DNA from: an uncultured Lachnospiraceae bacterium
Lineage (GTDB): Bacteria > Bacillota > Clostridia > Lachnospirales > Lachnospiraceae
Reading direction: 5' to 3'
Assembly: GCA_946623875.1 (NCBI GenBank)
Contig: CAMORO010000010.1
Coordinates: forward strand, 1-45,817
DNA length: 45,817 nucleotides
The position numbers and the translations under genes were made by a program. The notes below the pieces were generated by a model. It had not been told where the DNA came from, did not search any database, and saw only the letters and a program-made list of their open reading frames with translations. Shown here in pieces: positions 16,410 to 24,589 of the stretch. Numbering within the stretch: the stretch's first letter is position 1; each line of letters opens with the position of its first letter.

Positions 16410-17093
16410 ATGAGCACAAAGGATATTTTTAAAAGATCGGTACTTGAATCATTTACGGCCAATAACGGGATCACGGCTGATTTTGTCATACAGGCGGTCA
16501 TAGCAATGGTGGTGGCGATACTGCTGGGAATGCTGATATACCTGATCTATCGGAACTACTACGGTGGAGTGGTTTATTCACCTTCCTTTGCGATGACGCT
16601 TGTGGGGATGACGATCCTGACCTGTGCACTGACACTGGCAATAAGCTCCAACATAGTGATCTCTCTCGGTATGGTCGGTGCGCTGTCCATAGTAAGATAC
16701 AGGACCGCGATCAAGGATCCCATGGATCTTCTGTATCTGTTCTGGTCGATATCCATAGGTATCATAGTGGCAGCAGGCATCTATCCTCTGGCTGTGATAA
16801 CCATGATAGTAATGACGGCCCTTGTAATGTATTTCTTTAAGAAGAAGAGTTCGGGAATAATCTATATTCTTGTTGTGCATTATGAGGGTGAAGAAACTCA
16901 GGATGAGATAATAAGGCTGTTCGGAAATCAGAAGTATCAGCTCAAATCGAAGACAATGAGGAAGGGACAGGTGGAGATGACTGTCGAATTTATGTCAAGG
17001 CAGGGTAATTTCAATTTTGTTGAAAAGATCGATGCGCTTGACCGTGTCAGGGATGTAAGCCTGATCCAGTATAACGGAGAGTATAATGGATAA
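16410..17093 (+). CDS. DUF4956 membrane protein
   Basis: Membrane protein of 227 residues. About four helices lie between residues 22 and 145. The family signature GALSIVRYRTAIKDP begins at about residue 90 and puts two conserved arginines (96, 98) at a membrane boundary. A cytosolic alpha-beta domain of about 80 residues ends the protein. DUF4956 genes commonly accompany VTC-domain genes, so a joint function at the membrane is likely, but the reaction is unknown. The RBS is AAGGATGAGAAG-like. The next gene overlaps by eight bases. Confidence 0.87.
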   Translation: MSTKDIFKRSVLESFTANNGITADFVIQAVIAMVVAILLGMLIYLIYRNYYGGVVYSPSFAMTLVGMTILTCALTLAISSNIVISLGMVGALSIVRYRTAIKDPMDLLYLFWSISIGIIVAAGIYPLAVITMIVMTALVMYFFKKKSSGIIYILVVHYEGEETQDEIIRLFGNQKYQLKSKTMRKGQVEMTVEFMSRQGNFNFVEKIDALDRVRDVSLIQYNGEYNG

Positions 17094-18498
17094 AAGAAAG
17101 AGCATACTCTTACAATATGCACTGATCGTTGTCCTTGGGATCACGATAGCACTGATAATACATCATATAACCACCCGGTCGGACATGAACATAACTGCTG
17201 TATTTTCGCCCGACATGACATTGACGGACAATCCCCTTATGGGATTTGCTCCCGATGCGTCGAACGAAGCCCTGTGCAAAGGCACGGACCTTGTCTTCAT
17301 TCCGGTCACATTCGCCGAATGGGAGCCGAGGGAGGGTTTTTATGATACGGCTTCCCTGGAACGCAGATACAATATAGAAAGATGGAAAAAAGAAAATAAG
17401 CATGCAGTCATAAGGTTTATGTGTGATGTTCCGGATGCACACGATCATATGGACATTCCCAAATGGCTGTATGACATGACCGGCACCGGGGTACATTACG
17501 ATACCGGATTGGGTAAGGGCTACAGCCCGGATTATGAGGATGCGACCTTTATGCGTTATCATGAAAGGGCACTCAAGAAGCTTGCCGAGTACTGCAACAG
17601 CGACCATTTTGTGGTCTTTGTTGAGCTTGGGAGCATAGGACACTGGGGTGAATGGCATGCGACCGGAACAAACGGGAGATCGCTTATGCCGGAGCCTTCC
17701 GTTTGTGCCGATTATGCAAGGCTGTATTCCGAGAGCTTTGTGAACGCAAGACTTCTTACAAGGCGCAATTATGACTTTGCCGTAGGCGGAATGATGGGCT
17801 GTTATAATGATATGGTCGGTGCGAAAGAAGATACCGAGGAGTGGCTCGAATGGCTTGAAAACGGAGGAACACAGGAGACATCCGGGGCTGATCTTGTGCT
17901 TACAGGCATTGAATCGTACGGGAAGAAGGAGCCTGTCGGAGGGGAATTTACAAGTTCTGTTCCGATGGAAACACTTATGACTTCGCAGATGGGCGAGGTG
18001 CTCGCAATGATATCCTCATCAAACATGACCTTTATAGGCCCGATGATACCGGACTATTTATCAGGCGAAACAGCACTTGCGGCTGATTCTGTGCTGAAAA
18101 GACTGGGATATCGTATATATGTTTCCGAAATAAGGTCGCAATATGATTTTTCGGATGATATAATGGAGCTGTCGGTTACTTTTAAGAATGCCGGACGGGC
18201 GGGGTTCTTCTTTGACTGGCCGGTTACTGTGTATATCTTTGATGCAAATAAGAAACAGGTTTACTGGGAAGGCCTTGACCTTGATCTTAGAGAACTGAGC
18301 TCTGAGGATGGGATCGAAGCAGTATCAAGGATACCGGTCACCCAGGAAATAAGGGATGAATTCTATATCGGGATCTCGATAACGGATTATGACGGAAATG
18401 ATCATATAAAGCTTGCCATCGATTCGGAAGACACGGATGAAATGATAGGGAATGCTCAGATCATCTATCATTATGTGGATCCGGATACGGAAAGATGA
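17086..18498 (+). CDS. DUF4832 family protein, glycoside-hydrolase-like, membrane-anchored
   Basis: Protein of 470 residues with one N-terminal membrane helix (about 8-25) and an extracytoplasmic body. Residues about 40-345 read like a TIM-barrel glycosidase. They start with the family-typical NPLMGFAPD, and acidic residues cluster at barrel-strand ends, including Glu180 (FVELGS) and Glu189 (GHWGEWH). A C-terminal beta-sandwich follows, with text resembling the DUF4832 domain. Glycan binding or cleavage is plausible, and it could supply the hydrolase activity that is missing from the DUF2194 protein, but that is inference. It overlaps DUF4956 by eight bases and is the last tightly packed gene before a 55-base gap. 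Confidence 0.8.
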   Translation: MDKRKSILLQYALIVVLGITIALIIHHITTRSDMNITAVFSPDMTLTDNPLMGFAPDASNEALCKGTDLVFIPVTFAEWEPREGFYDTASLERRYNIERWKKENKHAVIRFMCDVPDAHDHMDIPKWLYDMTGTGVHYDTGLGKGYSPDYEDATFMRYHERALKKLAEYCNSDHFVVFVELGSIGHWGEWHATGTNGRSLMPEPSVCADYARLYSESFVNARLLTRRNYDFAVGGMMGCYNDMVGAKEDTEEWLEWLENGGTQETSGADLVLTGIESYGKKEPVGGEFTSSVPMETLMTSQMGEVLAMISSSNMTFIGPMIPDYLSGETALAADSVLKRLGYRIYVSEIRSQYDFSDDIMELSVTFKNAGRAGFFFDWPVTVYIFDANKKQVYWEGLDLDLRELSSEDGIEAVSRIPVTQEIRDEFYIGISITDYDGNDHIKLAIDSEDTDEMIGNAQIIYHYVDPDTER

Positions 18499-18553
18499 TA
18501 TAACTGCCTTGAGTTCTGAATGGTTACCCACAAAAAGGAGGAGACGGAAACAA

Positions 18554-21500
18554 ATGCTGAAATGGAAAACCCGGAATATATTCTGGTTCGTGATGCTCTG
18601 CGTCAGCATGAATGTAATTGGAAGGCTTTTTGCTGTATGGCTTGAGCTGCCTGTTTGGGCCGATTCCTTCGGAACGGTGCTCTGCGCTTATGTGGGAGGG
18701 CCGGTATGCGGCGCGATAGTGGGACTTACGGGAAATCTTGCTTACAGTATGGTCGACCGGATTTCGGCAGCTTATTCCGTCACAGGTATTGCAATTGGTA
18801 TCATTGTAGGGTTTGCTGCACGAAAGAAATGGTTCGATGAGTTTTTCGGATTTATGAAGGCTGCGACCATGGCATTATTCACTGCCCTTATCGTATCTGT
18901 CCCCGTAAATATGCTCCTTGATAACGGATATACCGGTAATAAATGGGGTGACGGAGTGGTTGACTACCTTCTGGATAAAGGATGGTCCGGTCTGTTATGT
19001 TGTATAATGGGTCAGCTTGCTATCGAGTTCACTGATAAAGTGCTTACGGTCGCAGCGGTATATCTTATTGCCATTACCCGTAACAGACGCCATGGCAGGG
19101 ACAACGTTACAGGTGCGATCGGACGGGAAGGCGCAGTTGGACTTGCGATCATTTTCTGCCTCTCGCTCGGTCTTTCCGTTCCCGTCGAAGCTGCTTCGGG
19201 AACGTCAGCGGATTTGATCGATTATAATGATTATGTACAAAACGTATACAGCAGTAACAACGGTCTGCCCTGCGGTGAAGCAAATGACATCGCCCAGACA
19301 AACGACGGAGTTCTCTGGATAGGTACATATGCGGGTTTGTACCGTTATAACGGACGTGAGTTCCATTGGGTTGACAACTATGAATCCGTTAAAAATGTGA
19401 ACTGCCTTTATGTGGATGAAGAGGGACGCCTGTGGATCGGGACCAATGACAACGGACTGTCTATCGTCATACGTGAAAAGGTAGTAAATGTGCTCGATCA
19501 GGCGAGCGGTCTGCCCTCCAATTCAGTGCGGTCCATAATCCGGTCATCGGATGGATATTATTATATCGGTACTACGGCAAGCCTTCAGATACTTATGATG
19601 AACAACGGTCTGAAGATTGAAAACACGCTTGATGAGATAAACTATACGGAAAGCATTACCGCGGATGACAACGGGCATGTTGCGGCCATCTCTACGGGTG
19701 GGAAGCTTTTCCTTATGAAAGCCGGTAAGATCATAGATTCCATTAAGTCTGATGATGAGCAGGAGCTGTTCAACTGCTGTGCCTTTTCACCTGAGGGAAT
19801 TCTTATGGTGGGCACTTCCGTCAATCATATATACAGGTACGATGTTTCGGGAGACAGTTTTAAACTGCTCGACAAAATGACATGTGCCGATGTTGCAAGC
19901 ATAAATGACCTTAATTATCTGGATGACGGTACTCTTTTCATTTCTACGGACAGCGGTGTTTCATATATGGACAACAGTGGGTATCACCGTCTTAATACGA
20001 ATGATTTCAACAACTCAATTGACAATATGCTGTATGACTATCAGGGAAATCTCTGGTTTACATCTTCAAGGCTTGGTCTGCTCAGGCTGGCCAAATCACC
20101 GTTTAAGGATGTTTACGGTTCCATTGGGATGGAGCGGCGTGTTGTCAATACCATTGTCCTTTGGCAGGGGAATTACTACATTGGTACCGACAAAGGACTG
20201 GATGTGGTGGACAAAGCGTGCCGCAGGCAGATAAACAATGAACTGACAGAGGAGCTTAAAGGTAAACGCATACGCTGTATGTATGTTGATAGTGATGACC
20301 ATCTTTGGGTGTGTACCTATGGAAACGGATTGATAGAGTATGCACCCGACGGGGAATCGTGGGAATACAATGCGGACAGCGGCAGCTTTGGTAACCGCGC
20401 CAGAGTGGTGACGGGACTTTCGGATGGAACCATACTTGCGGCAGGTGATACGGGGATCAGCTATATCAGGGATCATACTATCAAACAGACCATAAAAAAT
20501 GAAGATGGTCTCATTAATTCCATGATCCTCACCATTACGGAGCAAAGTGACGGTACTATTCTTGCGGGTACGGACGGTGATGGGATTGCTGTGCTTAAGG
20601 ACGGTAAGGTAGTGGATATGATAACCCGTGAGGACGGATTGAGCAGCGGTGTGATACTGCGAACCGTCAAGGATCCGAAATCAGAGGGTGTGTTTCTGGT
20701 TACCAGTAACAGTCTGTGTTATCTTGAACCGGAAGGGGAAATCCGTATACTTGAGAAATTTCCGTATTTTAACAACTATGATATCTGGGTCAAGGATGAG
20801 GATACCCTCTTTGTAATGTCAAGTGCGGGAATATATGTGGTTGGACGTGATGAACTGGTTGCGGGCGGCGAGATGGCCTGGGAGCTTTTGGATGCAAGAA
20901 GAGGACTCGGGACTTCGCTGACTGCCAATTCATGGAACTATTACGACGGAAACGGGGAGCTGTTTCTTCCATGTGATACGGGCGTTTATATCATAGATGT
21001 CGAGAAATACAACAGTGATGTAAGATCCTACAGAATGCAGCTTGCATCGGTTCGCCTTGACGGTGTGTTACAGCCGCTTTCCCGAATGAGCGCCATCACT
21101 GTGAGACAGGGTGTCAGCAGGGTGGAACTGAATCCGGAGATATTGAACTATACCATTCAGGAGCCTAACGTTGGTTATTTCCTTGAAGGATATGATTCGC
21201 AATGGACTATTGTTCCGCAGAACAGCCTGAATAACATAATATATGTTAATCTTCCTGCGGGTAAATATGTTTTCCATCTTGCCATTTTTGACAGCGCGGG
21301 CGACCGTGTCCTTGAAGAGCGCAAGTTCGATCTTATCAAAGTGGGCGAGTTCTATGAACGCCCGGGCTTCGTTGTATATATGCTTCTGCTTTTGTCGTTT
21401 ATGCTTATCTGGTTTACCTGGCTTGCGGTACAGAAACAGCTTCATGAACAGAAGATCAAGCTGAATATGGCCAACGAAACAGTTATGGCAATAGCAAATG

Positions 21501-22210
21501 CAGTCGATGCCAAGGATGTACGTACTCATCAGCATTCACTGAGAGTGGCCGAATATTCGGTGCTTATAGCACAGGAAATGAACTGTTTCAAAAAGTTTCA
21601 GCGAAAGAAAAAGCTGTCCAATCTGGGAAAGGCTGCCCAGATGCATGATATAGGCAAGATAGCGATACCGGACAGCGTGCTTAATAAGGTCGGGCGTCTG
21701 ACGGATGATGAATATGCGAAAATGAAATCACATGTATTAAGGGGTGCGGAGATACTTAAGGATTTTACCCTGGTGGAGAATGTTGTCGACGGAACAAAAT
21801 ACCATCATGAACGCTACGACGGCAAGGGGTATCCGGATGGACTTAAGGGTGATGAAATCCCGCTTTTTGCACGTATCATAGGTGTGGCCGACGCTTTTGA
21901 TGCTATGACATCCAACCGTGTTTACCGCAATCATATGGATACAGATTATGTAATGACCGAAATGAAACGCGGCAGAGGAACACAGTTCGATCCGGAAGTA
22001 TTGGATGCATTTTTCCGTCTGATCGACAGGGGTGATATCAATCTGGAAGAAATATACGCCCGGAAGCTTGAAGATATACAACATGCCGATAAAGAAGCGC
22101 AGGAAGAGATCAAGCGCAGGGTAGAGGAGGATAAACGGATCCAGGAGGCAGAGATGAAAAAAGCCGCTGACGGTGAAACCGCCTGCAATGAGGAAGGAGA
22201 TAAGGAATGA
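18554..22210 (+). CDS. Membrane beta-propeller sensor with HD-GYP c-di-GMP phosphodiesterase output
   Basis: Large sensor of 1218 residues. The first ~200 residues are five or six membrane helices resembling an ECF-transporter S component. A two-component-regulator-type beta-propeller (Reg_prop repeats such as VLWIGTYAGLYRY and LWIGTNDNGL) spans about 215-830, followed by a Y_Y_Y-like domain and a membrane helix at about 939-960. The C-terminal HD-GYP domain has HDIGK (His1031-Asp1032) and HHERYDGKGYP (1084-1094), the full c-di-GMP phosphodiesterase signature. A charged coiled-coil tail ends it. The ATG at 18554 follows AAAGGAGGAG and is preferred over an upstream ATG at 18452 inside the previous gene. 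It lies 55 bases after the DUF4832 gene with no terminator between, so it probably belongs to the pel transcription unit and would lower the c-di-GMP that PelD reads. Confidence 0.87.
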   Translation: MLKWKTRNIFWFVMLCVSMNVIGRLFAVWLELPVWADSFGTVLCAYVGGPVCGAIVGLTGNLAYSMVDRISAAYSVTGIAIGIIVGFAARKKWFDEFFGFMKAATMALFTALIVSVPVNMLLDNGYTGNKWGDGVVDYLLDKGWSGLLCCIMGQLAIEFTDKVLTVAAVYLIAITRNRRHGRDNVTGAIGREGAVGLAIIFCLSLGLSVPVEAASGTSADLIDYNDYVQNVYSSNNGLPCGEANDIAQTNDGVLWIGTYAGLYRYNGREFHWVDNYESVKNVNCLYVDEEGRLWIGTNDNGLSIVIREKVVNVLDQASGLPSNSVRSIIRSSDGYYYIGTTASLQILMMNNGLKIENTLDEINYTESITADDNGHVAAISTGGKLFLMKAGKIIDSIKSDDEQELFNCCAFSPEGILMVGTSVNHIYRYDVSGDSFKLLDKMTCADVASINDLNYLDDGTLFISTDSGVSYMDNSGYHRLNTNDFNNSIDNMLYDYQGNLWFTSSRLGLLRLAKSPFKDVYGSIGMERRVVNTIVLWQGNYYIGTDKGLDVVDKACRRQINNELTEELKGKRIRCMYVDSDDHLWVCTYGNGLIEYAPDGESWEYNADSGSFGNRARVVTGLSDGTILAAGDTGISYIRDHTIKQTIKNEDGLINSMILTITEQSDGTILAGTDGDGIAVLKDGKVVDMITREDGLSSGVILRTVKDPKSEGVFLVTSNSLCYLEPEGEIRILEKFPYFNNYDIWVKDEDTLFVMSSAGIYVVGRDELVAGGEMAWELLDARRGLGTSLTANSWNYYDGNGELFLPCDTGVYIIDVEKYNSDVRSYRMQLASVRLDGVLQPLSRMSAITVRQGVSRVELNPEILNYTIQEPNVGYFLEGYDSQWTIVPQNSLNNIIYVNLPAGKYVFHLAIFDSAGDRVLEERKFDLIKVGEFYERPGFVVYMLLLLSFMLIWFTWLAVQKQLHEQKIKLNMANETVMAIANAVDAKDVRTHQHSLRVAEYSVLIAQEMNCFKKFQRKKKLSNLGKAAQMHDIGKIAIPDSVLNKVGRLTDDEYAKMKSHVLRGAEILKDFTLVENVVDGTKYHHERYDGKGYPDGLKGDEIPLFARIIGVADAFDAMTSNRVYRNHMDTDYVMTEMKRGRGTQFDPEVLDAFFRLIDRGDINLEEIYARKLEDIQHADKEAQEEIKRRVEEDKRIQEAEMKKAADGETACNEEGDKE

Positions 22211-23400
22211 AGCGGGTATATATTACAACAGTATTGGCCTGCCTTGTTATGCTGGCTGCTTTCATCGTTTTTTTCAGAGTACTGAATCTTTCGGGCAAAA
22301 GAGACAGCCTTAAGGTCGGGTTTATATATGACAATGATGAAAGTACGCCGTATACGTACAATTTTTCCATTGCAAAGGATGAAGTGGAGAAGAAATACGG
22401 AGACAGGGTAACGATAATGACCCGGAGTAATGTTCTGGATGATGAGATGGAGGAACCGCTCAGGGAACTGGCGGATGAGGGCTGTGATATCATTTTTCTG
22501 AACGGATACAGTGAGCTTGTGGTTGAGCTGGCTCCGGAGTACCCCGATACACAATTCTGTCAGACTTCTTATATGGATATGAGCGATCAGACGGTTCCCG
22601 CAAATTACCATACCTTTAAGGGCGAAGCCTATCAGGGGCGATACGTAAGCGGGATCGTTGCCGGAATGAAGATACAACAGATGATCTCAGATGGAGTTAT
22701 AGGAGAAGATCAGGCCACCATCGGATTTGTGGCGGCTTTCCCCACTTCGGAGGTTATTTCCGGCTACACGGCCTTTCTTCTGGGAGCAAGATCTGTCGTG
22801 CCCACAACTAAAATGCGTGTCAGTTATACTCATACATGGAGCAGTTATGCACATGAGAAGAACGCGGCAAGGAAGCTTATAAACGAAGGCTGTGTCATCA
22901 TTTCACAGCATACCGACACTATAGGTCCGGCCATTGCCTGTGAAGAGGCTTCACAGAACGGAGAGGTATACTTTATCGGCTACAACCAGAGTATGTCGGA
23001 GGTTGCACCGGCTACATCTCTTGTTACCTCGAGGATATGCTGGGAAACCTATGTGGTAGCGGCTGTGGATGCGCTTATGGTCAACAAAAGCATTGAATCG
23101 GTAGTTTCGGGTAAGATCCACGGGACGGATGTATCCGCGGGATTTGAAAAGGGATGGGTGGAAATGATAGATCTCAACATGCAGGTAATGGCACCGGGAA
23201 CACAGGAAGTTATGGACAGAGCCATAGAGCAGTTTAAACATGGGAACGTTGCCAATGTGTTTAAGGGGGATTATGTGGGGGTTGATCCTCTCGACCCGTC
23301 CGATACCTGTGACTTAAGCAAAGGTTATATAGAAAACGAAAACACATCCTATCCTTTGTTCCATTATATCCTTAAGGATATTATTACTGTTGAGGAATGA
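22207..23400 (+). CDS. BMP/Med family ligand-binding protein, membrane-anchored
   Basis: Extracytoplasmic binding protein of 397 residues in the basic membrane protein (PnrA/Med) family. An N-terminal helix (about 4-26) without a lipobox cysteine suggests a signal anchor. The type-1 binding fold begins with KVGFIYDNDES and includes the family-like EAYQGRYVSGIVAG segment near residue 140. BMP proteins with known ligands often bind purine nucleosides and normally serve ABC importers, but no permease or ATPase gene lies nearby. The start codon overlaps the HD-GYP stop (ATGA) with AAGGAG-like sequence upstream, so the two are made together and the protein may feed a ligand signal to that sensor. 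Confidence 0.8.
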   Translation: MKRVYITTVLACLVMLAAFIVFFRVLNLSGKRDSLKVGFIYDNDESTPYTYNFSIAKDEVEKKYGDRVTIMTRSNVLDDEMEEPLRELADEGCDIIFLNGYSELVVELAPEYPDTQFCQTSYMDMSDQTVPANYHTFKGEAYQGRYVSGIVAGMKIQQMISDGVIGEDQATIGFVAAFPTSEVISGYTAFLLGARSVVPTTKMRVSYTHTWSSYAHEKNAARKLINEGCVIISQHTDTIGPAIACEEASQNGEVYFIGYNQSMSEVAPATSLVTSRICWETYVVAAVDALMVNKSIESVVSGKIHGTDVSAGFEKGWVEMIDLNMQVMAPGTQEVMDRAIEQFKHGNVANVFKGDYVGVDPLDPSDTCDLSKGYIENENTSYPLFHYILKDIITVEE

Positions 23401-23446
23401 GAGGATAATGTGTTCGCGGGTATAATACCGGGGCAGGAAGGATGGT

Positions 23447-24163
23447 ATGCGAAGAATACTTATTACGAATGATGACGGAATAGATTCGGGAGGCATCAAA
23501 CGCCTTGCCGATGTGGCAAAGGAGTTTGGAGAGGTGTGGGTCATAGCGCCCCTTCATCAGAGAAGTGCGGCGTCCCAAAGCATCACACTGAGGGATACAA
23601 TAGATGTATATCCGCATGACTTTCCGGTGGAGGGAGTTCATGCTTATTCATGTACGGGTACCCCTGCAGACTGTGTTCGTGTCGGTGGATTAAACGTTAT
23701 GGATGATCGGCCGGATGTTGTACTCTCAGGCATTAATTTCGGATACAATGCGGCTACCGATCTTCAGTATTCGGCTACGGTTGGTGCTGCCATGGAGGCT
23801 GCGTTTCAGGGATACGGGGCGATCGCTTTATCGGAGGATATGAATGGCTGTCATGAGGTTACAGATAAATACCTTTATGATATGATTGATGAATATATTG
23901 ATGTCCGGCTTGGATACGGCCGTATAATAAATATCAATTTTCCGGGCTGCAGACTGTCCGAATGCAAAGGCGTGTTAAGGGACAGAAGGACATCACGGAG
24001 TTCTTTTTTTCATGATCATTATAACGTGGTCGAAATGCTTGCGGACGGCGGCGTGAGATATATGGTGGAAGGTGACCGCAATTACGAAGGTGAAGAGGGT
24101 ACCGATTTTAAAGCGCTGGTAGATGATTATGTGTCGGTAGGGATAGTGAGCCAGTATTTATAA
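23447..24163 (+). CDS. surE: 5'/3'-nucleotidase SurE
   Basis: Metal-dependent nucleoside monophosphate phosphatase of 238 residues, a typical length. The SurE hallmarks are present: TNDDGID at the N-terminus (Asn8, Asp9, Asp10), the HQRSAASQS segment with the conserved serine, GTPADCV, and SGINFGYN with the metal-binding asparagine. It should act in the cytosol on 5'- or 3'-nucleotides. AAGGATG precedes the ATG. It lies 46 bases after the BMP gene. A TATAAT at about 23420 could be a weak internal promoter, so it may not strictly belong to the exopolysaccharide operon. Confidence 0.95.
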   Translation: MRRILITNDDGIDSGGIKRLADVAKEFGEVWVIAPLHQRSAASQSITLRDTIDVYPHDFPVEGVHAYSCTGTPADCVRVGGLNVMDDRPDVVLSGINFGYNAATDLQYSATVGAAMEAAFQGYGAIALSEDMNGCHEVTDKYLYDMIDEYIDVRLGYGRIININFPGCRLSECKGVLRDRRTSRSSFFHDHYNVVEMLADGGVRYMVEGDRNYEGEEGTDFKALVDDYVSVGIVSQYL

Positions 24164-24216
24164 CAGCCCGGAATGCTGAAGCTCTGTCTGCTCCGAAGGA
24201 AAAGTGAAGGTGAAAG

Positions 24217-24588
24217 ATGAAGGAAAGGATACTTAACTACAGACTGCGTGTAGACAATCTTATCAAAACAGGGAATTCGGAAATAGACTGGGAAAGTGTG
24301 CGTGATGAGCATCTTGCACAGATAAGCTTTTTCCAGCATGAACGCCTTGTGCACTGGCTGGTGACCATGCTGGTTGCGATACTGACATTTATTGCTGTCG
24401 GGATATACATAGTATCGGGAGCGATCTATGTACTTGCGCTTGTCGGAATACTGCTTGTGCTTCTTGTTCCGTATATATTACATTATTATCTTCTTGAGAA
24501 TGAGACACAGAAGATGTATGACCAGTATGATAAGATTCTTGAGATAATAAGAGACAACAGGGATGGCTGGGCGTCGATCGGGGATTAG
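24217..24588 (+). CDS. Small two-helix membrane protein
   Basis: Unrecognised protein of 123 residues. A polar N-terminal region of about 45 residues with a WxxxRxxHLxQIxFFQHERLVH segment precedes two membrane helices (about 45-66 and 69-89). A short charged helical C-terminus follows. An AAGGTGAAAG box supports the start. It is 53 bases after surE and converges on the second GGDEF gene with only one base between the stop codons. No function is proposed. Confidence 0.7.
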   Translation: MKERILNYRLRVDNLIKTGNSEIDWESVRDEHLAQISFFQHERLVHWLVTMLVAILTFIAVGIYIVSGAIYVLALVGILLVLLVPYILHYYLLENETQKMYDQYDKILEIIRDNRDGWASIGD

Positions 24589-24589
24589 A

